64,000 nucleotides of DNA, taken from Lepturacanthus savala (taxonomy: Eukaryota; Chordata; Actinopteri; Scombriformes; Trichiuridae). How positions within the stretch are numbered: the stretch's first letter is position 1; each line of letters starts with the position of its first letter. Position numbers and translations under genes: made by a program. Shown here piece after piece: positions 25,132-37,909 of this stretch. The notes beneath the pieces were generated by a model, which did no database searches, was not told where the DNA came from, and was given only the letters and a program-made list of their open reading frames with translations. Location: positions 19,197,517-19,261,516 of the forward strand of contig CM060469.1 in assembly GCA_030544235.1 (NCBI GenBank). The letters are read 5' to 3'.

Positions 25132-25409
25132 CCATTCATTCATTCATTCATTCATTCATCTTCTATACCAACTTATTCTTCATTAGGACACACACCATTC
25201 ACTCACACCTACAGGCAATTTATAGTCTCCAATTAACCTCAACATGTTTTTGGACTGTGGGAGGAAGCTGGAGAATCTGGAGAAAACCCAGGCCGACAGG
25301 GGAAGATGCAAACTCCACACAGAAAGGTCCCAGACCCAGGAGGTCTTGAACATGTGACCTTCTTGCTGTGAGGCAACAGCGCTAACCACTGCCACACTGT
25401 GTCGCCCCT
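25132..25409 (-). mobile_element. SINE copy (tRNA-headed family), minus strand
   Basis: Reverse-complement match to the SINE at 20,573-20,931. It starts at a (CATT)n tail near 25,132 and ends at 'TGTGTCGCCCC'. The B-box region is present but diverged and the central part is shortened. Confidence 0.8.
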
Positions 25410-25429
25410 GTCCTAATGCAACATCAAGC

Positions 25430-25681
25430 TAGAGCTGCAATGGTTAGTTGATTAATCAATTAGTAGCCAAGTATTACATTTACTGACAACTGATTTTGAT
25501 AGTTGATTCATTGATTTAAGTCATTTTTAAGAAGAAAATGTCAAAATTCTCTGGTTCCAGCTTCTTAAATTTGATTATTTTCTGGTTTCTTCTATTATAC
25601 TAAGCTGTGGACATTTTACACATTTTAGGAACCAAACATCTAATAGATTAATATATAGATTAATCGTTACTTGGAGCCCTG
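25430..25681. mobile_element. MITE copy, AGAGCTGCAAC family (internally deleted)
   Basis: Begins TAGAGCTGCAATGGTTAGTT, keeps 'AAAATTCTCTGGTTCCAGC' and 'ATTATTTTCTGGTTTCTTC', and lacks most of the region that follows. It directly abuts the SINE end at 25,409. Confidence 0.7.
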
Positions 25682-26092
25682 ATGCTGTTCAGTAGCAGCT
25701 GAGGCCGTTTTGCTCTAATAAAGGCCTGTTGCTGTTGCTGCTGCTGTTCTGACAGATTTGCGCAACAAACACACCTGAGATTCCAGTTTGAATGTTTTTT
25801 TTTTTCTCGTGAAGGTGAATGAAATGTTCTCTGAAGGTAAATTCATCCATTCATTAAATCAGTGCGACAGAAACATCCCAAAGCTACGAATATCTGCAGC
25901 ACGGAAAACGGAGCTGAAGATTGCGCAAATTCTTTTTTAAGGCGGACTTGTTGCTCGACTCAGAGGATGATGCGTCACGTGATTCAATGTTGCACGCGCG
26001 CGAGCACACACACACACATATGCGCGCGCATATAATCAAAATGCAAACAGCAAACCCAGACGTCGCAGCTCCGTGCGTTTTGCGCATCTTAC

Positions 26093-26929
26093 CTTGTGCA
26101 GTTTCCACATTGCGCCCAGCGCTTTGACCTCGTGAGTTCCGTGTTTCCCCTCCTCCAGACACTGGTAACACACCGGCATCTTACACTGGACGCAGTACAT
26201 GCTCAGGTTCTCCAGCTCGTGCTCGGTGCAGGTGGAGATTTTGCGCGGACTGGAGCGGCGGCTGATGCGGCCCTGCGCCGGCGGCACCAGGCGGTGCTTG
26301 GCCAGCGGGCCGCGGGGCGGGTGGCACCGCAGGCGGCACGGGTCGCAGTAGAAGACGTCGCACTGCTCGCACATCACCGTGGCCTCCTTCGGACTCTTCT
26401 CGCACAGTTGACACTTGAGCGCGGCCGCTTTGCTCTGCTGGTACCGGTCCACCACCCCCTCCAGAACCCGGTTCTTGGGGAACCCGCGGAGCCCCCGGTC
26501 GTCCAGGATCAGGCTGCGGTGGCACTGCGGGCAGGTGATGCAGGAGTTGCGCGGGATCGGGGTCAAGGAGCCCGGCTGCGGGAGCAGATGCTGAGGCGGG
26601 GGAGGCTGCGGGACCGTCGGGGGGAAAACCCGCACCCCGTTGGGTGATTTCTGGCAGGGGGTGGTCGGGGCGCTGACGAAGCCCCCGTAAGACCCATACC
26701 CGGAGTCCGCCTCGCTGTACAAACTCATCTTATCCAGGTCCAGATAATCATAGTCGGAGACGCCGGATCCGGACGCGCGGCTGCTCTGGGGAGACTCCGC
26801 GTCCGGGGTCTGCACCAGAATATTCCGCGCACATGCCAGGCAGATGTTGTGCGAACACGGCAGGATGATCGGTTCCCGGTAAAAAGAGCCGCACACGGGG
26901 CATTTTAACTCTTCCTCCATCTCGTCCAT
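26093..26929 (-). CDS. trim9: trim9 exon 1: RING, B-box 1, B-box 2
   Basis: The exon encodes 279 codons of the neuronal E3 ubiquitin ligase TRIM9. The split RING has Cys10, Cys13, Cys25, His27, Cys30 and Cys33, then a long insert before Cys133 and Cys136, which is the TRIM9/TRIM67 arrangement. B-box 1 lies at about residues 173-212 (CQLC...CDPC...H) and B-box 2 at about 234-266 (CTEH...CVQC...CYQC...H). DSGYGS at 75-80 is the degron-like motif through which mammalian TRIM9 is known to bind beta-TrCP. The start ATG at 26,929 has a G at -3 and +4; a second in-frame ATG is three codons on. The donor is AAG|GTAAGA. TRIM9 rather than TRIM67 is favoured by the near-complete match to TRIM9 around the degron and RGLRGFPKNR. 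TRIM9 acts in axon guidance and vesicle exocytosis. Strong GC bias here creates long antisense open frames. Confidence 0.97.
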
Positions 26930-27130
26930 CTCGGCGTCAGTCTGGATCCGATGCTGCTGCTCAGCCGCCGCGTCTCTATCGCTGCGTCAACGCGGCTCCG
27001 GTCGCGTCCTACTGCGACTAAAAGAGATTCTGCAGGAGCAGAAACCTTCAGCGGCGGCGGGAGGAGACTCCGTCCACCAATAGGATCATAGCTGCTCCTC
27101 AGCGCGGCTTCTGATTGGATAAACCCGCCG
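26930..27130 (-). promoter_or_regulatory. trim9: trim9 5' UTR / proximal promoter, CpG-rich
   Basis: GC- and CpG-rich sequence directly upstream of the trim9 ATG, contrasting with AT-rich DNA on both sides. Two CCAAT boxes in opposite orientation lie at 27,077-27,081 (plus) and 27,114-27,118 (minus). I see no TATA box, which fits a CpG-island promoter. The transcription start is not visible from sequence. An octamer motif, ATGCAAAT, lies further upstream at 27,582-27,589. Confidence 0.6.
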
Positions 27131-28373
27131 TCCGCCGGAGCCTTAATGAGGTTCAACAGATACCGAGTCTGAGACGTGATGGAACATGCAAACAATAGTT
27201 CAGGGGATTAAAGGAGAACAATCACCACTTATATAGAACCACGGACTGGACGGTGGCGACGTTAATAATTAATTGCGCCAAAGCAGACAAAGATTAACAT
27301 TAGAGCAACTGAACTTTCTTCTTTCATAAGAGGGAAAACAAACTGAAGAAGAAAAGGTTGTTTTGTTGGAGGATTGTCTCTTAATCCGATTATCAGAGCG
27401 GTGGAAGAATAGAGTCGCAGCAGAAAAGTGAACAGGTTCTTACTCATTCTGATATAACTCTGTATAGATTCTGTAATAAAGCATATGAAACAATAATGTA
27501 CTTCTGATATGTTTTTTTTCCTACAGAAAGTGTCATGTTTAATCCTCCCCTTCTCCCTCATTATAAATTCCAGAGTCTAATATGCAAATATAGCCATATT
27601 TAATTTTAAAAGTAAATTCGTCTCATCTTCCGCTGTAAAGTCTCAACGTTTTTATTCAAACAAGACTTCAAGTTTCCACATGATTTGCATCACATTAGTT
27701 ATGATGTCACAAATCATGCTCATAGGTCCACCTCTTGAAACAGGATTTTTAATGTGAAAATCTGCACAAACAACATCCTGGACAGTGAAGCTCCAACATT
27801 CAGCAGAAGGAACAAGAACAAAACATTAAAGCTGAGCTGGGGAAGCTGTGTCGCCCCCTTCAGGCAGGAAGAGTCATTACAGACACTGTCATCTCTGTTA
27901 GAGCATCAAGTGTTTCACTATGTCCAACATCAGCTTCTACAGGTGATAAATAAATCAATCATCAATATAAAAAGTAGAAATACTCACATTTGATGAACTG
28001 GAACCAGAGGATGTGTGATTTTATTTACTTAATCAGTTATCCTATTGAATAATGGATGAATTTTAATTATTCATCAACAGTAAAAAACCCAATATTTCTC
28101 CCTGAAATATTCTTTTCTATCCTGTAGTAAAATATCTTGATGAGATGAAACTCAGCTTTTCAAGACAGGAAGAGCAGCATCAACAGCCTCACAACAAACA
28201 ACACAAACAACAAACAATATGAACTACATCAACAATTAAACTGTCACACTATAAATGACTCAACACAATATGACAAATGTGGTGGAATAGAATCAAGACT
28301 CAAGCAGCAAAAAAAGTATCTTAACCCTGTTAATTAAAATGCATAATTAAATATGCTTCGCTACTTTCTGCTA

Positions 28374-28655
28374 TGGAGCTGCTGCAACAATCACTTGATT
28401 AATCAAACAGAAAATGAATCAGCAACGAATCGGTTTAGTCCATTTGATACAAAAATGCTTAATATTTATCAAATGTGCTGATTCAAGCTTTTCTTTGTCA
28501 AATACATCTCTAAATGTCTTTAACTCTAATGGAGATTTTTCACAGTTTTTTCACATGATCAAATGATTAATTGATTTATGATGATTGATTGATTTATCAG
28601 AGAAGATAAGAGGGAGAATAATTGATAATGTAAATAATCATAATTTGCAGCTCTA
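28374..28655. mobile_element. diverged MITE copy, AGAGCTGCAAC family
   Basis: Terminal-like 'GAGCTGCTGCAACAATCAC' and 'ATTTGCAGCTCTAG' flank a body rich in GATTAAT/ATTGATT motifs. The internal landmarks are largely lost, so this may be an older or distinct subfamily. Confidence 0.5.
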
Positions 28656-29289
28656 GTTTCCTCTGTTATTTTTCTGACTGTCAGGAACAGCAAAGACGAG
28701 TTTAAACATTTCAAACCCGGAACTGCATGAAACCACAAACAGCGGCAGTCAAAGCTGCAGGATTCTGATTGTTTGTTTGTTAGTTAGTTGAAATTCTTCA
28801 GCTGCCGCCAGGAACAGATCAGGTCTGGAAACATTGAAACGGCCCCTTCAGGAGATAAGATAAAGCAGCAGCTCTTCACTCTCTCAGAGTGCTTCTTTCA
28901 GAGCCAAATACCTTCGCCCTGTCTGAGACGTCCATGGTAACATCAGCTGCAGCTCAGTCTCTGATAGGAAACTAAATGAAATAATCCAATTTAACGGGAT
29001 GTTTGTCAGAGGCCGCTCAGAGGTTCACATCTGCATTTTCTGTAAAGCAGCGTGAGAATGAAACCAGCATTAATATGCATGTCTGTGTCTAATAAAGAGG
29101 CAGTGAGGCAGTATCCAACGAGCCCAATGAATCTGAATCTACACTGCACATATGAAAGTGGACGTTTGTATAATCTCGCTGAGCTATAATGTTGATCTGA
29201 AGGATTAATCAGATGTGTTTCCATTGCCATAACATTGAGTATTCACCTGAAAACCTGAACACCTTAAAGGGCCAGTTTAATATTTTAAG

Positions 29290-29990
29290 TCAAATCAAGT
29301 CAATTTTATTTGTATAGCCAAAAAAAAATAAATTTGTCTGGAGCCAAAGCCTTATATAAGCCTTATATGAAGGCTGTAAGTGTATATATATATTAGCTAT
29401 ATTAGCCTACTATCAAAATGACTGAGTAGGCTACAAATACGTATCACGGTGAGAATGACACCACTTGACTATTCTGCTATACCATCTTTGCTGCTTTAAC
29501 TTTAACTTCCATAACCTATTATTCCATAACCTATTATACTTTGTTGCAGTGATGAAATTATATAAAAACAAAGAAATCAGATTTTTGGTTCATTCATTTT
29601 TATTTTAAGGATTTGAAAAAATACAATACAATCATCTTTCCCTCCTTATCTGGGCAACAGCAGCCTTTTAAAATAGTAAGTAGACTATATAAAATAAAAT
29701 TAAGCCCTTTTAATTTCACTTTTAGTGCATTTCTGTGCATTGTACTGACTTATTACACATCCAGCTGTTAGTTTACAGCAAAAGAGCCAAATGCAGCTCT
29801 AGAGCCATGGGTTGATGACCCCTAGTACAGCCCAATATCAAAAATCACAGATTTGATTCAATGGGCTTCACAGTTGGTACAAGAGCAACTCAACATTCCC
29901 TGTCTGTAGACCCTCATGTAGTACAAGGAAAAACTTCTTCCCTGAGGAAGAAACCTCAGGAAGAGTAACAGAGGATGACTTTCTAGCTTA
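29290..29990. repeat. interrupted LINE-tail-like dispersed repeat
   Basis: 'CAAGTCAATTTTATTTGTAT' at 29,297-29,316 and 'GTACAAGGAAAAACTTC' with 'CTCAGGAAGAGTAACAGAGG' at 29,920-29,970 are motifs that recur widely in fish genomes as truncated repeat 3' parts. Between them is about 470 bases of unrelated AT-rich sequence, so the copy looks interrupted. The family assignment is from memory of such motifs and is tentative. Confidence 0.45.
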
Positions 29991-30023
29991 GATTTTTTAA
30001 AAATAAATAAATACAAACATTTG

Positions 30024-30389
30024 GGGGCGACACAGTGGAGCAGGGGTTAGCACTGTTGCCTCACAGCAAGAAGGTCGCAGGTTCAAGACCTCCTTGGTCC
30101 TGGGTCTGGGACCTTTCTGTGTGGAGTTTGCATGTTCTCCCCGTGTCTGCGTGGGTTTTCACCAGGTACTCTGGCTTCCTCCCACAGTCCAAAAACATGC
30201 TGAGGTTAATTGGAGACTCTAAATTGCCCATAGGTGTGAGTGTGTGAGTGAATGGTGTGTGTGCCCCACGATTGGCTGGCGACCATCTGGGGTGTATCCC
30301 TGCCTCTCGCCGTAACACGCTGGGATTGGCTCCAGCAGACCATGTGACCCTAATGAGGAACAAGCAGGTATAGAAAATGACTGACTGAC
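30024..30389 (+). mobile_element. SINE copy (tRNA-headed family)
   Basis: Nearly the same as 20,573-20,931 across its length, from GGGGCGACACAGTGG to a (TGAC)n tail, with the B-box GGTTCAAGACC intact. It has an extra GTGTGAGT repeat in its middle. A clean target duplication is not obvious. Confidence 0.85.
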
Positions 30390-31261
30390 AAATTTGGCAA
30401 CTGAATAATTTAATTGCAGTAATTGTACCAAGTACAATATATTTCATTTTGATTTTGTTTTTTGCAGTGTGATCTGTTGTGATTGGCCAAGTGCTGTTGG
30501 ATAAGCCCCGCCCCTCAGAGAGCTGGGATGAGTTGGAGAAACTAAAGTAAAATCAAGTATAATCACTAAGGAAGGAGGAGGCAGGATCTAAACACGGTTA
30601 CTATTAACTTCCACATTTCCAAACAGCTTGTGTTCAATAAGACAACAGACCACAGCAGAATGAGTATGGGGTCTTATTCACAGTTTATGTGCCAGCAGGA
30701 ACAACAGAGACTAAATATTTACACACAAGCTCTTAAACAGGTTTTATAATAGGCCCCTTTAAATTTTCCATCTGATTGTCAGTTCTTTAAAACTATCGAT
30801 GCTTTTATCTCAGAGATCATACAGCAAATGGTGAAGTTATGCAATGTAATTATGTGCCTGGATTAGAGCTAATTCAGTGTTGATTCCAACCAAATGTTTC
30901 AGTTATTTTAGGACGTGTGTGTTTTCTGACGCCTGCAGCATCATCATTGTTCTCTGAGTAATCGACTCAGTTTGGAGCCAAACTGCAGCTTCCTGTTTGC
31001 TGCCAGACGAGAGGCAGATTCTCAGAAATCTCTGTTTCATCTTCTCCTCCTCGCCCTGTCGCAGTGCTGATCCCTCTCCTGCTGCCAGGACACACACATC
31101 CAGCTCTGAGAGACAATCCTCACACATTTCTTTTTACTTTTCAGTCATCACATCCCATAATTCTCCTTAATCCTCCATCAGGCAGTTGAGTTGTTGGGGA
31201 GAACAAACACTGAAGGACACAGAAAGCATCACGAGGACACACTCTATGATTATACAGGTCT

Positions 31262-31614
31262 AGAGCTTCAACTAATGACTATTCTGATTCTGGATTAATC
31301 TATTGATTATTCAAATGATTATCTGATTAGTTGTTTGGTTAATTAAATGGTGTAAAATGTTGATCACTGTTTCCCAAAGATGAAGATTCAACCTAAAATA
31401 TCTTTTTTTGTCCAGACCAACAGTCCACAACCCAAAGATCATCAGTTTACTATGATAGAAAATGAAAAAAAAAACAGAAAATAATTAGATTTGAAAAGCT
31501 GGAACCAGAGAATTTGGACATTTTCTTCTTAAAAATTACACAAGTTGATTAATCAATTGACAAATAATGTGATAGTTGACAAGCAATCCTAATCCACTAA
31601 TTGTTGCAGCTCTA
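31262..31614. mobile_element. full-length MITE, AGAGCTGCAAC family
   Basis: The most complete copy. The terminal repeats are AGAGCTTCAACTAATGA and TTGTTGCAGCTCTA. Internal landmarks are 'AAAATGTTGATCACTG', 'CCAACAGTCCACAACC' and 'GAACCAGAGAATTTGG'. About 350 bases, no coding capacity. The terminal sequence resembles hAT ends, but I could not find a clear 8-base duplication. Confidence 0.75.
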
Positions 31615-34248
31615 CTTTAACTTCATATAAAGTCAAATTAAAGAATAGGTTGACATGTGGGAAACAGGCTTTGGTGCAAGCATCAATAACATCCGGTCAG
31701 TAAAATAAATCTGCAGCCACCAGCTCATTAAAATCTTTTCTTTTCCCTTCCAAACAGCAAATACAGAGCAGCAGAGCCTAAACTTCTCTTCCTGTGAAAC
31801 ACATGGGAAATATTTTAGAAAAATGACCCATCTCCAACAGCAAAAGAAAACTTATACTTCTTTGATTCTGTTTGATTTGTGCTATTTGATTAGTTTCCGT
31901 TTGATTTGTGACTTAACAAGTCAAAAAACTCTGTTATAAAACTGTGAAAAGACACAATCAGGACACTGAGAACTTTTACATATTTCAGAGTTCATGGCTT
32001 TGTGAAACCTTTAGAAACTAGAGTCAAACTTACACAGAAAGATCATCTGCATGTTCACCTCTAACAAGTTTCCACATTCTGACCATCTGCTGTTTTATTT
32101 CTGTCCAGTCACCTTGGACCGAAGCTCAGTCACAGTCACTCTGTTGACATACTGACGCCGCATCTTCTCCTCACTGGAGTAAACTCATGTTTATGGATCC
32201 AGCAGCATCTGTGTCCTTCACTGTGACCTGAAAAATACATTTACATGATGCAATATCTGTAAATTAGGCCTTGAGGGAGCAGGTGGAAATGATGCTGCAA
32301 TATTCATGATTCTAATTTCTAAATCCAATATGTGCGGAATTAATGACAGTGAACACAAAGATGATATTAAAGTGTAAAACTGCTCTCAGAGGTGAACATG
32401 AATAAATATGGGATGTTCATACCTGTACAGCTGTAATGGGTTTAAATCTTTTGGGCCAAATATCACCATCAAACCTTTGTTGGAAAAGACTGATTTTTTT
32501 CTTTGTTAGATGTTAAATCAGCAAACAGAACATTCAGGATGTAACATCAGAGTTTTCTTTATGCTCCGGGTCTGTTTTCACTAAAGTGGACGTAAATAAA
32601 GGAGCCAGTAACAAAGCTGCAGAAACAGGATCTAATTCCATCACCAGCATGTCCCTGCTGGGTGTGTGTGTGTGTGTGTGTGTGTGGAGAGAAGGTTTCT
32701 GTGGTAACTGTGTTGCTGACGTTAAAATCACATAAAGAAGCAAGAAGAGAAGACTGAATCCAGTTGGGAAAACATTTGTATATTGCACCATAACTCTGGA
32801 TTTTCTTGACATTTCTGGGGTAGTTAGAGTATTTACACAGAGCAGAGAGGAGGAGGAGCTGTGGACCACAGGAAGAGTTTAACTCTGCAGTGGAGCTTTA
32901 CTATAGAGCTACAACTAACCACTAGTCAGTCCATTGTTAAGTGCTTTATTCCTCAGTGTGTTTGAGTAAAACTGTGCAACAGGAGAGAAAATCCCTCATA
33001 ACACTTGAAATAAAGGGTCATCATCGTATTCAGAGCAGAGTGTGGATGTTGCCATGTGTCCTTCCTGCTCACGTTTCTCTTCAACCAGCCCACACACAGT
33101 AAAACGATGAGTGCTGCTCCATTAGTGAAGCAGCAGCACAATGGAAACTCACACTTACTGTGACCTTCCCCCTCTCACACTGTGTCAGAGCCGCTACAGC
33201 AGCAGCAACCAGAAAAATAACCATCAGTGCAGCTGGGAACTTGAATATATTTCAGCCGCAGCTTCAGCTGCTTCAGATTTTATATTTTTACTGAAAACGT
33301 TGCACAAAGAAGTAAAGATTTGGTCCAAGTGGCTCTGAAACACATCATTATATCATTCCTGCTGGTCTCGTTCTCTGTAGGAACATGTAATATTCGAAGT
33401 CTGCCACAAAATAGGCAAAAACACTATTTCTTTTCTACCCTATAAAATCAGTAAGTCAATGAAGCTGCATGTTCTGACAACATAGTTTAAGTGAAGGTTT
33501 TTCGAGGTTCAATCCTATTTTAGGCATTTTCTCCAATGAACAAGAGACAAAAGACAAATCTGCTGGATTTTTTCTGCAGCTTCATTTTGACATCGAACGT
33601 GACACAAAGTGCAGAAGGCGTTTTGCCTCCATCAATAACATTACATCACATTTACACTGTTTTGGAAGTCGTTAGTGTACTAAGTTACAAGATTCAAAGA
33701 CGTGGAGTCCTGAGGCCAGGGCTGCAGCCACCACTGAGAACACAGAGGTCATGACCTCGGTATTTTTTCCTTAAGTTTCATTTCGGTTTAATTTTCTCCT
33801 TAGGCTACATTTCAGCAAGTAAACATGTTAACACAAAGCTGAAAAAACAATTACATAAAGTACCTAATTATCATGACATCAACATGGTCTCACGTGACAA
33901 ACATGCTCATGTATTTGGCTCGTTAAAAACAAAAGTAAACACTTGCAATGTTAATGGAGATTCAAGTCTATTTCTGCATGTGAATGAATCAGAGGATGCA
34001 ACGTAAGACGCTGTATCATCAGTCAAACATAAATTTCTTCCAGCAAGAAAGACAGAGGATACCCAGGCTGAGAGGAGGAAAGATGAAAGAGAAGAGAAGG
34101 AGATGAAAGACTCATGCAAGTATATTGTATATTATATATGGAATGTTGACCTCAGTATTTGAAAAAGCCTGGCTATGGCCCTGCCTGAGGTTCTATACTC
34201 ACATATTGTGATTCACAACCTTCACTTACACTTTAACAACAGAATTCC

Positions 34249-34639
34249 TCACAACTACTGATTAGTCAGTCAATTGATTAGTTGCTGTTACATTAATCAC
34301 CAACTATACTAATCACCAATTATACCAATATTCCTTCTTAAAAATAACTCAAATTGATTAATCAATTTGAGTTATTTTTAAGAAGGAAATGTCCAAATTC
34401 TCTGGTTACAGCTTCTCAAATCTCATTATTTACTGGTTTCTTTAGTCTTCTATAATAGTAAACTGATGATCTTTGGGTTGTGGACTGTTGGTCTGAACAA
34501 AAAAAGACATTTTAGGTTGAATCTTCAGCTTTGGCAAACATCAACATTTTACACCATTTTATGAACCAAGCCCCAAATTAATCGTTTCAATAATCAATAG
34601 ATTAATTGACTATTAAATAGTTATTAGTTGCAGCTCTAA
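34249..34639. mobile_element. MITE copy containing a perfect palindrome
   Basis: Family landmarks run from 'GGAAATGTCCAAATTCTCTG' (about 34,385) to the terminus 'TTAGTTGCAGCTCTA'. On its left, a second partial copy lies head-to-head, generating the palindrome at 34,331-34,388. Confidence 0.7.
34331..34388. repeat. perfect 58-bp palindrome, no spacer
   Basis: Positions 34,331-34,359 are the exact reverse complement of 34,360-34,388 with no intervening base. The arms begin TTCCTTCTTAAAAATAAC and end at GATT|AATC. It sits at the junction of two opposed MITE pieces. Confidence 0.95.
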
Positions 34640-36036
34640 TTCAAATCTCTGACCTGATCCTGGATCTGCTGCAGGTTTCAGGAATCTCCTCCAACACCTG
34701 ATTCTGATTATTAACTTTACTTGTTACTGAACTGCAGCTGCTGATAACGAGTTAATAATCAGGATCAGGTGTGTTGGGGTTAGATCCCTGAAACGGGATC
34801 AGGTTGGTGACCCTATTCTACCAGCACAGATGAAGACTTCAGGTTGTCTTGGTGACCATTGATCCACTGGTTTTGCCCATTGAGGTCTCCCCTTCCCCCA
34901 CACGAGCTGCTGCAGGCCCCCCGGGACAAATAAATAAGAAGGTTGGAGGTGAAACAGCAGCTCCGACAGCGAAGGTCGTCAGGAAGACCACAATAGAGTT
35001 TTGGCTCTGGATAAACGGGGAAGGGTCATGTTTGTGTGAGCAGCTCTTAAGGCACAAAAAAACTGAATAAACTGGAACTAGAGGCTGATATACTAGAAAT
35101 ATACATTTGATTTCATAGGGAAATTTATAAAAGACCTGTGGCGAAACGGCTTCAATGAAGCTTCTGACTGAGCTTGATGTTCTGTTTCCACCAACACGGT
35201 TAGAAACAGAGGCATTTCTCCTTGTTTGAGCTGTTCGTTTACACACAAACAGAGAATTCACCTCTGAAAACGATTCTTTCTAAAAACTGCAGCCTAAGCA
35301 GAGATTTGTAAAAACTCCATTTTCATGGTTGCATGTAAACTGAGAAAACCAGAGCTGAAGTCACAGTGTGAACCAGAACCTGCAGCTGTCGGTTTAAGTT
35401 TCTCTCTCTCAGGTGAGTAGGTGGAGGCTGAGGTGAAGGCCCCGCCCCTTTTTATAAACCACGCCCCTTCCCCTGGGCCCTAATGCCAGACCCTCCTCTT
35501 TTCCACTTTTCCTAAATTATCATATATTTTCATTTTTGTTGAGCAAGATTTTCGCCAGAAATGGATTAATCTCCTGTCACAAATTGCCGCCTGGTCTCAA
35601 ATAAATGCCTGATCGTTTAAGCGATTGGAACTAATAAACACCCCAGCTATTATTTGGTAATTTATGGTAAAATACTTTATTTGCTCTGATATACTGTTTA
35701 TGGTTTTCATCGTTTTTACTGGAGTCATAATAGAGTTGATGTGTGTGAAGTTAAATGATTTGCTAAACACACATAAACACTCTGAAGTGAAGCCTTTATG
35801 TTGTCTTATCTTATTCCAGGAATAAGGCAGAGGTCGAAGTAGACAGATATGTGTTTGTCTTGAAGGCAGCAGGCTGCAGAGCCACTTTACCTTTAAACAC
35901 ACGGAGCTGTTCTGACTCTGAGAGGCGATGTGGTCAAAAATAGAAGCTTTAAATGGGCCAAAGGCAGTTGAGTTTGTTGGGAAAACCTCCCCGTTAATGC
36001 ACAACTACAACACCGAGCAGCACTGAAAGCTTTTCA

Positions 36037-36645
36037 ATGTCATCATACAGTGGAGGATTTCAGAGCACTCTGCTGCAGACGCTCAACTCTGATTGTCATC
36101 TGATGCACTTCTCACCTGGCAGGTGTGTTGCTGGTAACAGGAGTAGGTGCAGCGTGGGTGAAGTTTGGCCAGAAGTAGGTGCTATAATAGCTGGGGATGT
36201 TCAGAAAGTCCTTTGGGGGGATTTCAAAGCTTCTATTGGCTTTACTACTAAGGTGCAGGTGCACGACTTCCTCCACTACATTGATTTTAGGCCATTTTGA
36301 ATTTTATCAAATTTCCCATCATCCCTCCTACAGATTTTCTGGAGTCATTACTAGATTTGTTCATAACATCTGTGAACAAAACCCAGAAAGGAACAACCAA
36401 CTTTATGCAAAATCTGCATTTCCTGGGTTTATATAACTCACAGAAGTCACTGTGTCATAGTGACATTTGTGGCAATGACCTTTATATTTGTTTGCCCACC
36501 ACCACAATTGTTACTGTTTTTTTTATTATCTAATGTATTATTAGTTTCATAATGTTCATTGTTTCATCTTTTTTTTGGTCTGTGCAGCACTTTGGATCAA
36601 CTGTGTTGTGTTTAAAGTCCTGTCTAAATAAAATTGAACTGTCAT
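36037..36645 (+). repeat. possible decayed LINE 3' region
   Basis: The final part, 'GTGCAGCACTTTGGATCA' through 'CTAAATAAAATTGAACT' (36,583-36,642), resembles 3' tails of fish LINEs. Upstream, a short open frame contains VLWGDFKASIG, reminiscent of the GDFN motif of LINE endonucleases, but the remainder does not fit clearly. Assignment is weak. Confidence 0.3.
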
Positions 36646-37593
36646 GTTACAGCAAACTCTGTGTTTAGGACACGTTGCAGCTGCAAGAGAATCTAATGCA
36701 GCCTCAGTACAGGTCTCGTGTAAGGAATTCAGATGAAACGAGACTCAGGCTACTTTCATTTGATCCCAACATGTACCAATCATAAAAAACAGTGTCAGCC
36801 TGTTTGTTTTCTTCTAAAATGGTGTTTTATCCTGCAGGTGCCTCTAATTTCTCTGAAAAACCTGCCGGATGTGTATTTTCTGTTCCCCAGCACCACGCCT
36901 TTCAGTTATCGACTTTAATTTATCTTTGTTAGTTCAGAGCATCTCCAGGACCCAGTGAATTACTGAATGTAAATGTAAAAGCTATAACCCTGCACCTGCG
37001 TCTGATTTAATCCTCAACATCCCTCATATCCTCAGGTTTATTATGACAAGAACAACTTCTACGTCACAGCTGAAGAGGAGTTTGATTCAGATGTATTTCT
37101 ATGAAGGAAAAGGATTTAATCGTGTACAGGAAGCTACTTCCATAAATATATATTTTAGGGTTTTGACAAGTGTGTGTGTGTAATTTCCTTTATGCTCCGC
37201 CCACCTCTGCTGTTCCGGCTGATTCCTCACACTCTCCGTCTCGTCCGCCCACAGCTTCCGACAGTCCTTCCTCCCTCAGACACCAGAGGCTTCATCCTCC
37301 GTCACTGATGGTTACTGAACATTCTGGGAAACCAGGAAATCTCCTTATGCAACATTCTTTCTGTTTATGAGCAGATTAATGTGTCTCAGCAGCAGAAACC
37401 TACAGGTGCTTTAACTGTGTAGGATGATGCTGTGACTGCATGAGGATCTACAGGATTTGTTCACAGTTACTGGAGGTTCTGTGTATGGTGAGAAACACAT
37501 TGGACTCAAACACATTAAAATAGAAACAAGTAGTGAACAAACATACTGTAAGAGTTCAGGTCTGTTCTGGGTCGAAGCAGCAAGAAGAAGACG

Positions 37594-37752
37594 GGTTAAA
37601 CTCAGGTTAAACTCAGGTTAAAACTCAGGTTAAAACTCAGGTTAAAACTCAGGTTAAACTCAGGTTAAAACTCAGGTTAAACTCAGGTTAAACTCAGGTT
37701 AAAACTCAGGTTAAAACTCAGGTTAAAACTCAGGTTAAACTCAGGTTAAACT
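37594..37752. repeat. minisatellite of mixed 11/12-base units
   Basis: About fourteen tandem units of GGTTAAACTCA or GGTTAAAACTCA, differing by one A. A MITE end ('AAAGCTGCAAAAAATTG') and a long CA array follow directly. Confidence 0.95.
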
Positions 37753-37797
37753 AAAGCTGCAAAAAATTGTCAATTATTTGATTAGTTGCCAACTTTT

Positions 37798-37909
<112 letters not shown>

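Noticed and set aside
26096..26647. 183-codon open frame on the plus strand, Arg/Ala-rich
   Set aside because: It is exactly antisense to trim9 exon 1. Its length follows from the high GC content of that exon, and the translation is low-complexity Arg/Ala/Val.
36037..36436. Possible LINE endonuclease with a GDFK motif
   Set aside because: Only one short motif fits and the flanking residues do not follow the endonuclease pattern. Kept only as a weak LINE-tail repeat.
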